From the NCBI RefSeq assembly GCF_009014635.1, contig NZ_BKCF01000006.1:1-64000 (forward strand): DNA of 64,000 bases. The letters are read 5' to 3'. Every line of letters begins with the position of its first letter. Position 1 is the first letter of the stretch. Below the pieces are notes generated by a model, which saw only the letters and a program-made list of their open reading frames with translations, was not told the DNA's origin and searched no databases. The position numbers and the translations under genes were made by a program. Source of the DNA: Patiriisocius marinistellae (GTDB lineage: Bacteria > Bacteroidota > Bacteroidia > Flavobacteriales > Flavobacteriaceae). Shown here in pieces: positions 1-8,993 of the stretch.

Positions 1-265
1 TCATTCCTTTCTTAACTGTTTGGAAACTCAGATCTTAACCAAAAACAAATGTTAAATCACATCTATACCTTAATATATATATACCAAATTATTATAAAAA
101 AGTACCCAACAAAATAAACACAGAGACTTAAACATTGAAATGGCTTAAAAACGTATCATTCAAACTATTTGTTACGACAAAGGAGCTCTATAATTTATTT
201 GATGACATCTAAATTTTTAGGGGACTCTAAAGTACTGCTTTTAAGTCAAGTACACAAATAAAACT

Positions 266-967
266 TTAATCTAATTTAGACTTACTATTCCAGTATGAAG
301 ATAACTCAAGATAGTCTATTGAAAACGCTGGAGATTGCCTTTCTAATATTTCGGCTTGAAAGGAACGTTCTAATATATCTTCTATTAAATAATCTTCCTT
401 AACATCAAATGGACGATATTCTTCTTTTATAGATATATCAAAAAGTTTTGCAGTATTATTATACCAGAATGCCCTCCACCCTGTTCGTAGTTCTTTAACT
501 AACTCAAAGGCGGTGTGGCCAGTTTGACGATGAATTAATTTTACAAGTATTTGGCCTTCCGTGCGGGTTAATTTTTTGAGTTTTTCAGAAAACTCTCCTT
601 CTATATACTTCTGAATTCGTTTTGTGTATCTTCTTCGGTCGCTCTTCTTTTCAATAGTTTTTAGGCGCTCAGTCATTGTCGTAAGCCTTTCTGAGGCTAA
701 CTTAGCATATGGGTATACTTTGCGAGTCTTTCTCCTTAATATAAGGTAGCGTCTTCGGTCTTTTTTATTATTGAACTTTAATTTATTGAGTAATACAATT
801 TCTTCTAGATCTATAAACTCTCTTGGAATAGAGTCTCCTTTAACCATGTAATAAAACATTTCGGTAGAATCATTTTTAATGGATACTCCATCTTTTTCCT
901 TTTGAGCAAAGGATGAAAATCCTATTAATAGAAGACAGACAAGTATGTATGGGGTGTTTATTTTCAT
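266..967 (-). CDS. DUF4294 family exported protein
   Basis: Exported protein of unknown function that I recognise as the flavobacterial DUF4294 family. Residues 1-21 are a signal peptide (short basic N-terminus, hydrophobic core, ending FAQ). The mature part is strongly basic, with Arg/Lys clusters near residues 68-83 and 103-115, and has no membrane segment, so a periplasmic or envelope-associated role is likely. It is divergent from the M42 peptidase gene; this pairing is one I associate with Flavobacteriaceae. A TAnnTTTG box lies about 43 bp upstream of the start. Family assignment is by recall of the sequence pattern; no biochemical function can be stated. Confidence 0.8.
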   Translation of the reverse strand: MKINTPYILVCLLLIGFSSFAQKEKDGVSIKNDSTEMFYYMVKGDSIPREFIDLEEIVLLNKLKFNNKKDRRRYLILRRKTRKVYPYAKLASERLTTMTERLKTIEKKSDRRRYTKRIQKYIEGEFSEKLKKLTRTEGQILVKLIHRQTGHTAFELVKELRTGWRAFWYNNTAKLFDISIKEEYRPFDVKEDYLIEDILERSFQAEILERQSPAFSIDYLELSSYWNSKSKLD

Positions 968-1009
968 AAATAGGGTACTAATACGTTCCGAAGAAAGCTA
1001 AAACCGTTC

Positions 1010-1017
1010 CAAAAATA
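1010..1017 (-). promoter_or_regulatory. candidate -7 promoter element for the DUF4294 gene
   Basis: TATTTTTG on the minus strand matches the Bacteroidota -7 consensus TAnnTTTG, 42 bp before the ATG at 967. No TTG is seen at the usual -33 distance, so only the -7 half is supported. Confidence 0.35.
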
Positions 1018-1051
1018 AAGCTTTTACGATGGACGCGTCACTTTAATTATT

Positions 1052-1059
1052 TAATTTTG
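1052..1059 (+). promoter_or_regulatory. candidate -7 promoter element for the M42 peptidase gene
   Basis: TAATTTTG matches TAnnTTTG and lies 22 bp before the ATG at 1082. It is divergent to, and about 35 bp from, the matching box of the DUF4294 gene. No clear -33 TTG is present. Confidence 0.4.
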
Positions 1060-1081
1060 AAAGGAACATAAATACAACGCA

Positions 1082-2167
1082 ATGGCGAAATCTATATTGA
1101 ATAAAGAATCACTTAATTTTTTAGAAAGTTATTTAAATAATGCTGCCCCTACTGGTTATGAATGGGAGGGACAAAAACTGTGGATGGACTATTTAAAGCC
1201 CTATGTGGATGAGTTTATTACTGATACATACGGTACTGCAGTAGCGGTTATAAATCCAAAGGCAAAATTTAAGGTAGTTATCGAAGGACATGCTGATGAA
1301 ATTTCTTGGTATGTTAACTATATTAGTGATAATGGTCTTTTATATGTTATAAGAAATGGAGGAAGTGATCACCAAATTGCTCCTTCAAAAATTGTGAATA
1401 TCCATACTGATAACGGAATTGTTAAAGGAGTTTTTGGGTGGCCAGCAATACATACTCGAAATAAATCTAAAGAAGAAGCTCCTAAACCAGACAACATTTT
1501 TATTGATATAGGTGCGGTTGATAAGGAAGAAGTTGAAAAAATGGGTGTTTACGTAGGTTGTGTTATTACGTACCCAGATGAGTTTCATATTTTAAATGAA
1601 GATAAATTTGTATGTCGTGCTCTTGATAATCGTATGGGTGGTTTTATGATTGCTGAAGTTGCTAGGCTTTTAAAGGAGAATAAAAAGAAGTTGCCATTTG
1701 GGTTATATATTACAAATTCGGTTCAAGAAGAAATAGGATTACGAGGGGCGCAGATGATTGCTGAACGTATAAAACCAGACGTCGCTATTGTTACAGATGT
1801 TACGCACGACACCTCTACCCCAATGATTGAGATGAAAAAACAAGGCAGAGCCGAAATAGGACAAGGCCCTGTTATTGCATATGCTCCAGCGGTACAACAG
1901 AAATTAAGAGACTTAATTACACAAACAGCAGAAAAGAAAAAAATACCGTTCCAGCGAGCTGCACTATCTAGAGCAACAGGAACAGATACTGATGCTTTTG
2001 CATATAGCGGTAGCGGTGTGGCGTCTGCTTTAATATCACTTCCTTTACGTTATATGCACACTACTGTAGAAATGGTACATAGAGATGATGTAGAAAACGT
2101 TATTAAACTTATCTATGAAACATTATTAAACATTAAAGATGGTGAGACTTTTAGTTATTTTGACTAA
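1082..2167 (+). CDS. M42 family metallopeptidase (aminopeptidase/glutamyl aminopeptidase type)
   Basis: Cytosolic dinuclear-metal aminopeptidase that trims short peptides from their N-terminus. The expected M42 ligands and catalytic residues are all visible: His70 and Asp72 in EGHAD, Asp182 in LDNRMGG, the Glu216-Glu217 pair in VQEEIGLRG, Asp239, and His326 in MHTTVE. The length of 361 residues is normal for the family, and no signal peptide is present. The family was long mislabelled as endoglucanase. The gene is monocistronic: a divergent gene lies upstream and a perfect 36-bp inverted repeat terminator lies downstream. Confidence 0.93.
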   Translation: MAKSILNKESLNFLESYLNNAAPTGYEWEGQKLWMDYLKPYVDEFITDTYGTAVAVINPKAKFKVVIEGHADEISWYVNYISDNGLLYVIRNGGSDHQIAPSKIVNIHTDNGIVKGVFGWPAIHTRNKSKEEAPKPDNIFIDIGAVDKEEVEKMGVYVGCVITYPDEFHILNEDKFVCRALDNRMGGFMIAEVARLLKENKKKLPFGLYITNSVQEEIGLRGAQMIAERIKPDVAIVTDVTHDTSTPMIEMKKQGRAEIGQGPVIAYAPAVQQKLRDLITQTAEKKKIPFQRAALSRATGTDTDAFAYSGSGVASALISLPLRYMHTTVEMVHRDDVENVIKLIYETLLNIKDGETFSYFD

Positions 2168-2197
2168 GTAAACACTTATTAAGTTAATGTTTTTTTT

Positions 2198-2233
2198 AAA
2201 ACCTTCTGAAATTTTAAAATTTCAGAAGGTTTT
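2198..2233 (+). terminator. intrinsic terminator after the M42 peptidase gene
   Basis: A perfect 36-nt inverted repeat: the left arm carries AACCTTCTGAAATTTT and the right arm its exact complement, followed by a T-rich tract. It begins 30 nt past the stop codon. Its symmetry means it could also act on antisense transcripts. Confidence 0.85.
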
Positions 2234-2269
2234 GTCTTTTTGTTAAGAAATTTTAGGAACAATTTGAGC

Positions 2270-2277
2270 TAATTTTG
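2270..2277 (+). promoter_or_regulatory. -7 element abutting the topoisomerase start (leaderless candidate)
   Basis: TAATTTTG matches TAnnTTTG and ends only 4 bp before the ATG at 2282. With the usual -7 geometry transcription would begin at or beside the start codon, which implies a leaderless message or initiation at the second in-frame ATG at 2288. A TTG is present upstream, but 27 bp away, longer than usual. Confidence 0.4.
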
Positions 2278-2281
2278 ATAC

Positions 2282-3352
2282 ATGGATATGACAATTACTC
2301 AAATTAAATCTGTTTTAAAAAATCCTGCTAAAGCTGCAAAATATGCTAATTTAATTTATATAACTGATAATAAATTGACAATACAAAGGCATAAATATGG
2401 TAGGGGATTTTTTTACACACTAAATGAAATAAAAATAAAAGATAAAAAATCTATCAAAAGGTTTAAAGGATTAGTAATACCTCCTGCTTGGAAAGATGTA
2501 AGGATTACACCACTTGTTAATGGCCACTTGCAAGTTGTGGGAAGAGATGAAAAAAATAGAAAGCAGTATCGCTACCACCCTAGTTGGTCAAAATTTAGAA
2601 ATGAAACTAAGTTTTTTAAAATGGTAGCTTTTGGAAATGTTCTTCCCAAAATTAGAGCACAAGTTGAAAAAGACTTAGAGCCTGAAGTTATGACAAAACT
2701 TAAGTGCCTTGCTTTGATAATTAAATTGATGGAAGAAACTCACATAAGGATAGGTAATGAGTACTATGCTAAAAGAAATAAAACCTACGGACTTTCTACC
2801 ATGCGCACTAAACATTTAGAACTTCAAAACAAAGATTTAAGATTTCATTTTATTGGTAAAAAAGGAAAAGAACATAGTATTTCAATTCAAGATCAAAAAC
2901 TTCAAAAATTAGTATTAGAATGTAAAGAGATCCCTGGGTGGGAACTCTTTCAATATTATGATCAAGATAATTATCACCATAGCATTGACAGCGGAATGGT
3001 TAATGATTATATATCTGAAATTAGCGGAGTACTTTTCTCTGCTAAAGATTTTAGAACTTGGAGTGGTAGTAAAATATTTTTTATGACTTTAAAAGAATTG
3101 GGACTTACTAATAATAAGGATGAAATTAAGAGTAATTTAAAAAAAGCCTTTAAAATCACATCTGAAGCACTTGGAAATACACCTAATGTTTGTAAAAAAT
3201 ATTATGTCCATCCGGCAATAGTATCTTGTTATGAAAATGGAATTATAAAAAAAGCATTTAAAGAAATAGACAATTTAAGTGATTCATTATTTTTTTCATC
3301 TGCCGAACAAGCTCTTTTAAATATATATCAAAAATATACTATTGAGATATAA
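2282..3352 (+). CDS. DNA topoisomerase IB (poxvirus/bacterial type)
   Basis: Relaxes supercoils by nicking one strand through a 3'-phosphotyrosyl intermediate. The N-terminal ~90 residues have the bacterial TopIB pattern (VIPPAWKDVRITP, then KQYRYHP). The catalytic domain follows, with FRTWSGSKIFF near residues 259-270 and the C-terminal active-site segment NTPNVCKKYYVHP, in which Tyr308 is the predicted nucleophile. The length of 356 residues fits bacterial TopIB. Two in-frame ATGs (2282 and 2288) are possible starts and the sequence does not decide between them. TopIB is patchily distributed in bacteria and additional to the essential type IA and II enzymes. Confidence 0.93.
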   Translation: MDMTITQIKSVLKNPAKAAKYANLIYITDNKLTIQRHKYGRGFFYTLNEIKIKDKKSIKRFKGLVIPPAWKDVRITPLVNGHLQVVGRDEKNRKQYRYHPSWSKFRNETKFFKMVAFGNVLPKIRAQVEKDLEPEVMTKLKCLALIIKLMEETHIRIGNEYYAKRNKTYGLSTMRTKHLELQNKDLRFHFIGKKGKEHSISIQDQKLQKLVLECKEIPGWELFQYYDQDNYHHSIDSGMVNDYISEISGVLFSAKDFRTWSGSKIFFMTLKELGLTNNKDEIKSNLKKAFKITSEALGNTPNVCKKYYVHPAIVSCYENGIIKKAFKEIDNLSDSLFFSSAEQALLNIYQKYTIEI

Positions 3353-3496
3353 TTTTATCAAGTTGATATAATAATGATTGGTATTTTTTCAACATTAAAT
3401 TTCCCTTAAAATCTTAAAATTACCATAACTAGATGTTTTTGACTCACTTATTTAAACATTTAATACAGGGTTAACACTAAAAGTCACTTAAGTAAT

Positions 3497-3504
3497 TATA
3501 TTTG
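3497..3504 (+). promoter_or_regulatory. candidate -7 promoter element for the lipoprotein gene
   Basis: TATATTTG matches TAnnTTTG, 21 bp before the ATG at 3526. A TTA (not TTG) lies 23 bp upstream, so the -33 half is weak. Confidence 0.45.
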
Positions 3505-3525
3505 CACAAAATTTAAAACCCTCAT

Positions 3526-4911
3526 ATGAAAAAATTATTATTTATCGCAGTTGCTGCATTATTTTTAAATGCCTGCGAAAAGGATTCTACAACCCTTGAA
3601 AACGATTTACAAACAAGTAATGATATTGCGCTTGCTTTTGATACAGCATCTCAAAATTCAATTCTTGGAATTTATAAAGGCGTATTTACTACAGAAGATT
3701 CACAAACTAGAGGTATAATTGAAATGACTATGCCAGGAACATCAGGATTTGTTTCTTATTATGGACAATATCCAACAGCTAAATTAATGTTAGATAATGG
3801 TACTGTAATAAACGCTGTAGCAAATAGAGCAATAGCAGAAAATGAAGGTGTTGTTGATGTTCAATTTAATGGCAATGGACTTTCTTTTGTATTAAATATG
3901 AATGACAATGGAGAAAACGTTGAGTTTTCTAACATAACTTTAAACAACGTTACTTCTTATGCGTTAGTAAAAAAACATACTAATAGAGCACCTATTTCTC
4001 CAATTACAGGAACATATCAATGTATTGAATGTCAAGACCACCCTAACTTAGAGGCTGGACTAGAGCAATCTTTTAATGTGGTAATTACAGAAGCTCCAGA
4101 TGAAGTATTTGATATTGCAACTCAAGTAATGTTAGGTACTACAGAATTTTTAGGTGACGGTCTTCAAGGAGATTGTGTTGAAAATGGTGTTTTAACTTCA
4201 TGTGATACTTTTGGTTCGTTTGATGTTGTAGGCGGAACTTCTATCTCTTGGGATGGTACTCACTTATTTAACAATGAAGATACTGCTGCAGGAAATGACT
4301 GTTCAGATTTTGATGGAGCTTGGACATGGGTAACTACTAGTTATGGTACTATTAGTGGTACTTTTTCAAGCGATGTAAATGCTTGTACTCAAACACCAGC
4401 AATTTTGGCTGTTGAAGATTTTGATGGAACAGCACCTGTATGGATGACTACAACCGATGTGCCATTTTTCACAAATGCTAGTGGTGATGACTTTTGGGGA
4501 CCGTCTGATGGTACAACCGGAGGTTCAGCTGCTAATATTGATTATAATGTAGTTGGAAACTTTTTTTATGTTCAGGATTTGAATAGTCCTAGTGGAACTA
4601 CACAATTTGCAACTTTAGACTTTGCTGATGTTGATGTTACAGGTAGAACTAGTGTAACGATTACATTTGATTATGATGTTGTTGGTTTTGATGGAGGTGA
4701 TGATGTTGAATATATTGTTACTATTGATGGAGTTGATCAACCTACTGTATTATTAATAGATGGTGTTGATGGTGGTGGTATTACTGCAGAAAATACAGAG
4801 TCAATCTCTATTCCTGATGGTACTACTACAGTAAGTTTCCTTATTAGAGTTAAACAAAACGGTGGTAATGACTACGCAGGTTTTGATAACTTTGAAGTTA
4901 AAGGAATTTAG
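3526..4911 (+). CDS. surface lipoprotein with C-terminal beta-sandwich module
   Basis: Predicted lipoprotein: signal peptide residues 1-16 with lipobox LNAC, lipidated Cys17, then an acidic stretch (EKDSTTLEND) that in Bacteroidota can favour surface export. Residues about 40-150 form one beta-rich region. Residues about 165-285 contain six cysteines, including a CIECQD motif. The last ~170 residues look like a jelly-roll/carbohydrate-binding-like module (FDGTAPVW..., DDFWGPSDG, DYAGFDNFEVKG). No catalytic motif is seen. It is monocistronic, with its own -7 box and a strong terminator. Function is unknown; ligand or glycan binding is only an inference from the fold. Confidence 0.75.
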   Translation: MKKLLFIAVAALFLNACEKDSTTLENDLQTSNDIALAFDTASQNSILGIYKGVFTTEDSQTRGIIEMTMPGTSGFVSYYGQYPTAKLMLDNGTVINAVANRAIAENEGVVDVQFNGNGLSFVLNMNDNGENVEFSNITLNNVTSYALVKKHTNRAPISPITGTYQCIECQDHPNLEAGLEQSFNVVITEAPDEVFDIATQVMLGTTEFLGDGLQGDCVENGVLTSCDTFGSFDVVGGTSISWDGTHLFNNEDTAAGNDCSDFDGAWTWVTTSYGTISGTFSSDVNACTQTPAILAVEDFDGTAPVWMTTTDVPFFTNASGDDFWGPSDGTTGGSAANIDYNVVGNFFYVQDLNSPSGTTQFATLDFADVDVTGRTSVTITFDYDVVGFDGGDDVEYIVTIDGVDQPTVLLIDGVDGGGITAENTESISIPDGTTTVSFLIRVKQNGGNDYAGFDNFEVKGI

Positions 4912-4934
4912 TTTTATTAAATTTATTATAAATT

Positions 4935-4964
4935 AAAAAAGCTCCCAAATTGGGAGCTTTTTTT
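4935..4964 (+). terminator. intrinsic terminator after the lipoprotein gene
   Basis: The 7-bp stem GCTCCCA/TGGGAGC with a 3-nt loop is flanked by six A residues and at least seven T residues. It is 24 nt beyond the stop codon and a textbook Rho-independent terminator. Confidence 0.92.
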
Positions 4965-4991
4965 ATCTTAGCGTTAAAATAATATCCATCT

Positions 4992-6425
4992 GTGTTATTC
5001 AACTCATTTGATTTTGGGCTTTTTCTTGTTATTGTTTACCTGCTTTATTGGGGCTTAGGTAGCAAACGACGTACTCCACAAAATTTTTTATTATTAACAG
5101 CAAGTTATTTCTTTTATGGAATATGGGACTGGCGCTTTCTTGGATTACTTTTGGCAAGCTCGCTAATAGATTACTTTGCTGCAATTAAAATTGAATCATC
5201 ATCCTCTAAAGTTGCAAGAAAGTCATATTTATGGTTGAGCCTGCTCTGGAATTTAGGTGTACTCTTTGTTTTTAAATACTACGGTTTCTTTGTAGATAAT
5301 TTTGTTGGCTTGTTTACAGACAATCCAACAGCTAATCATTATTACTTTTGGAATGTTATTATTCCTGTTGGTTTGAGTTTTTACACATTTCAAACAATGA
5401 GTTACAGTATCGATGTTTATCGAAAAAATATTAAAGCCTCAAAAAGTCTTTTAGAGTTTCTCTGCTTTGTAAGTTTTTTTCCGCAATTAGTTGCCGGCCC
5501 TATTGAGCGTGCTAGAGCGCTATTACCTCAGTTTAAAAAAGACCGAACTTTTGATTTTCAAAATTCTAAAGAAGGCTTACGACAAATATTATGGGGTTTA
5601 TTTAAAAAAATTGTAGTTGCAGATAATGTTGCCGTCGTTGTTAACGCCATTTATGCATCTCCAGAAGACTATGGTAGTCTTTCGTTACTCTATGCCTCTG
5701 CCCTATTTTTTTTCCAAATTTATTGTGACTTCTCAGGATATAGTGATGTAGCTATTGGTACTGCCAAACTTTTTGGATTCAAACTGAGTAAAAACTTTAA
5801 TATTCCATATTTGTCTCGCAGTGTATCTGAATTCTGGCAACGCTGGCACATAACACTCACTAAATGGTTTACAGACTATGTTTATGGTCCTATAATAAAA
5901 AATACAAACCGAAATTATTTTTGGAAAACAATTGCTTTGTTTATTTCGATGACTTTAATTGGTTTGTGGCATGGCGCAAAATGGACATTTATAGCTTTTG
6001 GGATTTTTCAAGCGATAACAATTTCGATAGAAAGAATTCCTTTTAAAATAAAAGGAAAGAATTTTAATCTTATTATGTTCTTGACTAAAATACCGCTTGC
6101 CTTAACTGTTATTTACAGCTTTGCTTTGATAATGACGTCTTGCATTTTTTTTAGAGCACATGATATTCAGGGTGCATTTAGCATTATCAAAAGGATAGGT
6201 TCTTTTATTCCTTCTGAAAATTTTTCTTTAATTATAGGGTGGAAAATAGGATTTGTAATTTTACTAATCTTGGCCGAAGTATTCACTAGATTTAAGGCAT
6301 ATCCACTATTCCAACTAGAAAAAATATGTAGTAAACCAGTACGCTGGACAATTTATTATTGTATTATTTTGCTCATCATTAGATTTCCGGGTCCTAAAGA
6401 ACAATTTATTTATTTCCAATTCTAA
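4992..6425 (+). CDS. MBOAT family O-acyltransferase (AlgI-like)
   Basis: Polytopic inner-membrane acyltransferase that hands an acyl (usually acetyl) group across the membrane for modification of a cell-surface polysaccharide. The AlgI/DltB signature is clear: LVAGPIERA near residue 165, SEFWQRWHITLTKWF near 278, and GLWHGAKWTF near 322 with the conserved membrane His. About 10-11 hydrophobic segments span the 477 residues. The start is GTG at 4992, giving the family-typical N-terminus MLFNSFDF. It is followed 3 bp later by the SGNH-like gene at 6429, so the two probably form an acylation pair as AlgI/AlgJ or DltB/DltD do. The acceptor polymer is not indicated by the neighbours. Confidence 0.92.
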   Translation: MLFNSFDFGLFLVIVYLLYWGLGSKRRTPQNFLLLTASYFFYGIWDWRFLGLLLASSLIDYFAAIKIESSSSKVARKSYLWLSLLWNLGVLFVFKYYGFFVDNFVGLFTDNPTANHYYFWNVIIPVGLSFYTFQTMSYSIDVYRKNIKASKSLLEFLCFVSFFPQLVAGPIERARALLPQFKKDRTFDFQNSKEGLRQILWGLFKKIVVADNVAVVVNAIYASPEDYGSLSLLYASALFFFQIYCDFSGYSDVAIGTAKLFGFKLSKNFNIPYLSRSVSEFWQRWHITLTKWFTDYVYGPIIKNTNRNYFWKTIALFISMTLIGLWHGAKWTFIAFGIFQAITISIERIPFKIKGKNFNLIMFLTKIPLALTVIYSFALIMTSCIFFRAHDIQGAFSIIKRIGSFIPSENFSLIIGWKIGFVILLILAEVFTRFKAYPLFQLEKICSKPVRWTIYYCIILLIIRFPGPKEQFIYFQF

Positions 6426-6428
6426 TCC

Positions 6429-7379
6429 ATGCAGAAAAAATTCATCACATATTGTCTTTTGTTTTTTCTCCCTGTTGTGGTGGTATTAGTTGGATTTGAA
6501 TACACTACTAGAAATTTACCTACAACTTATGCAAAAATTGGAGCATTAAGTGAAAACAAAAAAGACAAAATTGAAATCATGTTTCTCGGATCTTCACAAA
6601 TTCAAGGGGGGATTAACATAAAATATATAGACATTCCAGCTATAAATTTTGCTTCTGGCTCTCAACACCACCGAGAAGATTTTGCTATTTTCAAACAAAC
6701 AAAAGATAGATATCCAGAATTAAAATATGTTGTTTTTGAACTAAGTTACGCACACTTAGAAATTCCACATAATGATAAAACATTTTGGAAAAATGCAGTA
6801 TACCTTAAATACTATGGTGTAAATGCTTATGAAAGGAATACCTATTTTAAGGATAAACTAATTTATATATCTAACCCAGATTTATTTTCAAGACAACTCT
6901 ATAATTTTTATATCTCAAAACCCGTTAAAAATCAGTTTACCCTTAATGAATATGGATTTAATGAGTTAAATGATACTGGTAGTTTTAAAGTATTGAATTA
7001 TGATACTAGCAAAATCAAAAAAAATAATTTTAGTATTAGAACTAAGGAGCTTCCAGAAACATTTAAGTATAATACATTCTTTTTTGAAAATATGATAGAA
7101 GAGGCCACTTCTTCTGGGTTAAAAGTTATCATTGCTACAATACCCACATATACGACATATAATAATGCAAGAAATCCTAATATATTAAGGAGAAGAGATT
7201 CTGTTTTAAATAAAGTAAAACAGACCTATAAAAATGTGTCTATTTTTAATCTTGAAGATGATACGATTAATTTTAAAGTAACTGATTTTAAAAATGAAAA
7301 TCATCTAAACCCAAAAGGTGCCGAAAAATTAACAAAAATGTTTAACATCTTTTTAAAACAAGAGGTTTTGGATGATTAA
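6429..7379 (+). CDS. membrane-anchored SGNH/DltD-like partner of MBOAT
   Basis: Probable periplasmic partner of the preceding MBOAT acyltransferase. An N-terminal hydrophobic anchor (residues about 7-24) precedes a soluble domain with the SGNH block-I-like motif FLGSSQIQGG at about residues 52-61 (Ser nucleophile expected in GSS). A C-terminal NHLNPKGAEK segment carries the expected His, in the Asx-His arrangement of SGNH enzymes. Start and stop lie 3 bp after and directly in line with the MBOAT gene, so the two are almost certainly co-transcribed. By analogy with AlgJ/AlgX/DltD it would transfer the acyl group to the glycan. Its 3' end overlaps the convergent symporter gene by 4 bp. Confidence 0.72.
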   Translation: MQKKFITYCLLFFLPVVVVLVGFEYTTRNLPTTYAKIGALSENKKDKIEIMFLGSSQIQGGINIKYIDIPAINFASGSQHHREDFAIFKQTKDRYPELKYVVFELSYAHLEIPHNDKTFWKNAVYLKYYGVNAYERNTYFKDKLIYISNPDLFSRQLYNFYISKPVKNQFTLNEYGFNELNDTGSFKVLNYDTSKIKKNNFSIRTKELPETFKYNTFFFENMIEEATSSGLKVIIATIPTYTTYNNARNPNILRRRDSVLNKVKQTYKNVSIFNLEDDTINFKVTDFKNENHLNPKGAEKLTKMFNIFLKQEVLDD

Positions 7380-8749
7380 AATTTCAGCTTTGCTACATAT
7401 TTCTTAGTGGCTTCAATAACCTTTGGTGCTAAAATAATGGTACTTAACATAGTAGGTATGGCCATCATTGCAAAAAATGTATCAATTAAATTTATCATCA
7501 TACTCAAAGAGGTAGTCGCTCCAAGAATAATACTTGCTAAATAAATATAATTATAGTACCCTTGATATTTAGTTCCAAACAAAAAAGACATACACTTTGT
7601 CCCATAGTAAGAATAAGAAAATAGAGAGGAAATACTAAAAACTGCAATACATAACATTAACGCGTATTTACCATAACTCGCAATCCCATTTTCAAACGCA
7701 GTAACCGTTAAACTAACTCCATTTGCCTCACTAGTCTGCCAAACACCAGTTACTAAGATAGCTAGTGCTGTCAACGTACAAATTAAAAGCGTGTCAATCG
7801 CAGGGCCAAGCATAGCAACAAGTCCTTCTCTAACGGGTTCGTTTGTTTTTGCTGCACCGTGAGCCATAGGCGCCATACCTATGCCTGCTTCATTTGAGAA
7901 TGCACCACGACGAATACCTAGTAAAATTAAACCTCCAACAACACCTCCTAAAAAAGTATCTCCTTTATAAAATGAAGCCGAAAAAGCATCTGTAAAGATG
8001 AGCGAAATGTATTTTGGCACTTCAGAAATGTGACTCCCTAAAATAATCATAACCATAATTAAATAAAGTACAACCATTGCTGGCACTAGCCTACTTGCAG
8101 TTTTACTAATCCTTGAAAGTCCACCCAAAACTACAATTCCTGTAATTACAGCTAGAACAATACCTATAACTAAGTTACTCTCAAACCCCGAAAATAATCC
8201 AGCAGGTTTTATAATTATATCATTTAAAGCTTGCGTTAGTTGATTTACATTAAAAACTGGTAGCGCTCCCACAAGACCACACAAGCTAAAAAACACAGCA
8301 AGGAATTTCCATCGCTTGCCAAGACCCTCCGTGATAACATACATAGGACCTCCTTGTATATTACCAGCGTCATCTTTTCCACGATATAAAACAGCTAATG
8401 TTGCCGTGAAAAATTTTGTTGACATTCCAATGACCGCACTTACCCACATCCAGAATACTGCCCCTGGCCCACCTATAGCAATAGCTACGGCAACACCTGC
8501 TACATTTCCCATCCCTATTGTTGAAGACAAAGCAGTAGTCAGAGCTTGAAAATGACTAATCTCCCCATCATCAGTCTCATTATCATAGCGCCCTCTTAAC
8601 ACAGCAAATGCATGCCCAAGAAACAAAAATGGCATAAATTTAATACGGACTAATAAATAAATTCCGCCCCCTATTAGCAATAACAATAAAGGTAAACCCC
8701 AAGCAAATGAGGCTATGTCTGCAATAAATGTATCAATACTTTTAAACAT
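7376..8749 (-). CDS. alanine/glycine:cation symporter (AGCS family)
   Basis: Inner-membrane sodium- or proton-coupled importer of alanine or glycine. The family signature is present around residues 79-107 (GNVAGVAVAIAIGGPGAVFWMW), and about 10-11 transmembrane segments cover the 457 residues, the normal AGCS length. The gene is single, convergent with and overlapping the SGNH-like gene by 4 bp, so read-through of one would run antisense into the other. The 10-mer ATTTCCGAAG directly abuts its ATG on the 5' side. Substrate specificity cannot be read from sequence. Confidence 0.93.
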   Translation of the reverse strand: MFKSIDTFIADIASFAWGLPLLLLLIGGGIYLLVRIKFMPFLFLGHAFAVLRGRYDNETDDGEISHFQALTTALSSTIGMGNVAGVAVAIAIGGPGAVFWMWVSAVIGMSTKFFTATLAVLYRGKDDAGNIQGGPMYVITEGLGKRWKFLAVFFSLCGLVGALPVFNVNQLTQALNDIIIKPAGLFSGFESNLVIGIVLAVITGIVVLGGLSRISKTASRLVPAMVVLYLIMVMIILGSHISEVPKYISLIFTDAFSASFYKGDTFLGGVVGGLILLGIRRGAFSNEAGIGMAPMAHGAAKTNEPVREGLVAMLGPAIDTLLICTLTALAILVTGVWQTSEANGVSLTVTAFENGIASYGKYALMLCIAVFSISSLFSYSYYGTKCMSFLFGTKYQGYYNYIYLASIILGATTSLSMMINLIDTFFAMMAIPTMLSTIILAPKVIEATKKYVAKLKF

Positions 8750-8993
8750 CTTCGGAAATTTAAATTTGATTTTAAAATATAGGTATTGTTAGATAATTAG
8801 AGAGGCTTATAATTTAAACAGTATTCAAATGAATTGTAAAAACTGAATCATTATGTTTTCAATTAACCCAACCACTTTAATCCAGCAAAGCTAAACCATC
8901 CAAAGTTTAAAAAACAAGAACTTTTAAATTTTCATTATTTCTATTCTATTTTTCTATTTTTCATTCTACACTTTTTCCTTTTATTTGTAACTC

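Noticed and set aside
1-4. CAT at positions 2-4, a possible minus-strand start running off the left edge
   Set aside because: Only one codon is inside the window, so no product or promoter can be tested.
5864-6046. 60-residue frame inside the MBOAT gene
   Set aside because: It is a shadow in another frame of a well-supported membrane protein gene.
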